Below, piece after piece: positions 5,650 through 6,171 of a stretch of 6,171 nt of DNA (position 1 is the stretch's first letter; each line of letters begins with the position of its first letter). A program made the translations under genes and the position numbers. The notes below the pieces were generated by a model. It was not told the origin of the DNA. It ran no database searches and was given only the letters and a program-made list of their open reading frames with translations. Origin of the DNA: Amylibacter sp. (GTDB taxonomy: Bacteria; Pseudomonadota; Alphaproteobacteria; Rhodobacterales; Rhodobacteraceae); assembly GCA_027083485.1 (NCBI GenBank), contig JALWOO010000327.1, positions 1 to 6,171 of the forward strand, read 5' to 3'.

Positions 5650-6171
5650 TTAGTCTGCCTTGGGTACCCGTGGCACCGCTGCGCGTTTGCCTACGCGCAT
5701 AATTTCCCACTCTAGTGTTATTCCGCTGTTTTGGAAAACCCTTTTTCTGACCTCTTCGCCCAAATTTTCCAAATCTGCGGCAGATGCGCCACCATTGTTG
5801 ATCAGAAAATTGGAATGCTTGGGCGACATTTGCGCGCCACCGATGCTGGCCCCGCGCATGCCGGCGTCGTCGATCACCTTCCAGGCCTTCAGGTCATGCA
5901 CATCATCCGCCTGCCCTGTGGAGGAAAACCCGGCCGGATTGCGAAAGGTGGATCCGCAGGAACGCTGGTCCACCGGCTGGCTTGCAGCGCGATTGTCCAG
6001 CGCCTTTTGCATTTTTTCGGCGATGGTGTCCGGTGCCGCAGGCGTGCCCCGCAACAAAACCGACGTCAGCACCACACCATCAGGCAAAGCACAGGCACGA
6101 TAGGAAAATTCCAGATCATCCGCCGTTAATGTGATCTGCTCCCCGCCCCGCGTCACCGCATTGGCCGACAC
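5650..6171 (-). CDS. murB: UDP-N-acetylmuramate dehydrogenase MurB, C-terminal part (enters from the right edge)
   Basis: MurB is the FAD- and NADPH-dependent reductase that converts UDP-GlcNAc-enolpyruvate to UDP-MurNAc in the cytoplasm. Only the last 173 codons are present; the true start lies outside the window, and the GTG at the edge is an internal Val codon. Visible motifs are [20 protein letters not shown] (visible residues 21-40), [17 protein letters not shown] (65-81) with the catalytic Ser74 that protonates the enol intermediate, [30 protein letters not shown] (96-125), and the C-terminal [11 protein letters not shown] (151-161) carrying the catalytic Glu. The pattern CGSTFRNP together with WK-ID-G-RG-GGA fits the short type II MurB rather than the longer E. 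coli type I. It ends in TAA 53 nt before ddl, and this gap shows no terminator, so the genes are probably co-transcribed. Confidence 0.96.
   Translation of the reverse strand: MSANAVTRGGEQITLTADDLEFSYRACALPDGVVLTSVLLRGTPAAPDTIAEKMQKALDNRAASQPVDQRSCGSTFRNPAGFSSTGQADDVHDLKAWKVIDDAGMRGASIGGAQMSPKHSNFLINNGGASAADLENLGEEVRKRVFQNSGITLEWEIMRVGKRAAVPRVPKAD

Noticed and set aside
1..6171. A novel or transferred accessory system in the window
   Set aside because: All six genes are conserved dcw-cluster members in their expected order, with intact motifs and uniform composition. There is no transposase, integrase, tRNA, attachment-site repeat or unexplained gene.

Overview
This window looks like the distal part of the division and cell wall (dcw) cluster of an alphaproteobacterium, most likely a member of the Rhodobacteraceae (Roseobacter group or a relative). 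The grounds are the gene order, the FtsZ N-terminus MTLNL and C-terminus [10 protein letters not shown], the long FtsZ linker, the FtsQ N-terminus RDPAPSRL, and a Ddl with HGRWGEDG. The family-level call rests on remembered protein features, not on a search. All genes lie on the minus strand, so transcription runs from high to low coordinates.

In the direction of transcription the layout is as follows. The C-terminal 173 residues of murB (UDP-MurNAc dehydrogenase) enter from the right edge. A 53-nt gap leads to ddl (D-Ala-D-Ala ligase). ddl overlaps ftsQ by 13 nt, and ftsQ overlaps ftsA by 4 nt (ATGA). A 208-nt intergenic region then carries a plausible ftsZ promoter, two closely spaced GANTC sites and a 15-nt palindrome. 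Next come ftsZ (541 aa), a strong intrinsic terminator, a roughly 110-nt leader/promoter region, and the first 163 residues of lpxC, which runs off the left edge. No gene-free stretch exceeds 300 bases. I see no RNA genes, mobile elements or CRISPR.

The genes work together as follows. MurB and Ddl make cytoplasmic peptidoglycan precursors. FtsQ is the bitopic divisome scaffold. FtsA anchors FtsZ filaments to the membrane, and FtsZ forms the Z ring. LpxC commits UDP-acyl-GlcNAc to lipid A. Peptidoglycan, division and outer-membrane synthesis are therefore adjacent. The ddl-ftsQ-ftsA block looks translationally coupled, whereas ftsZ and lpxC each appear to have their own control region.

I did not find a previously undescribed system; the gene content is canonical. 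The most interesting signals are regulatory. One is a pair of identical TGATTCG sites (GANTC, the CcrM methylation target) 21 bp apart, one inside the predicted ftsZ promoter and one at its predicted start. The other is an AAATGTGnCAC motif shared by the upstream regions of ftsZ and lpxC.
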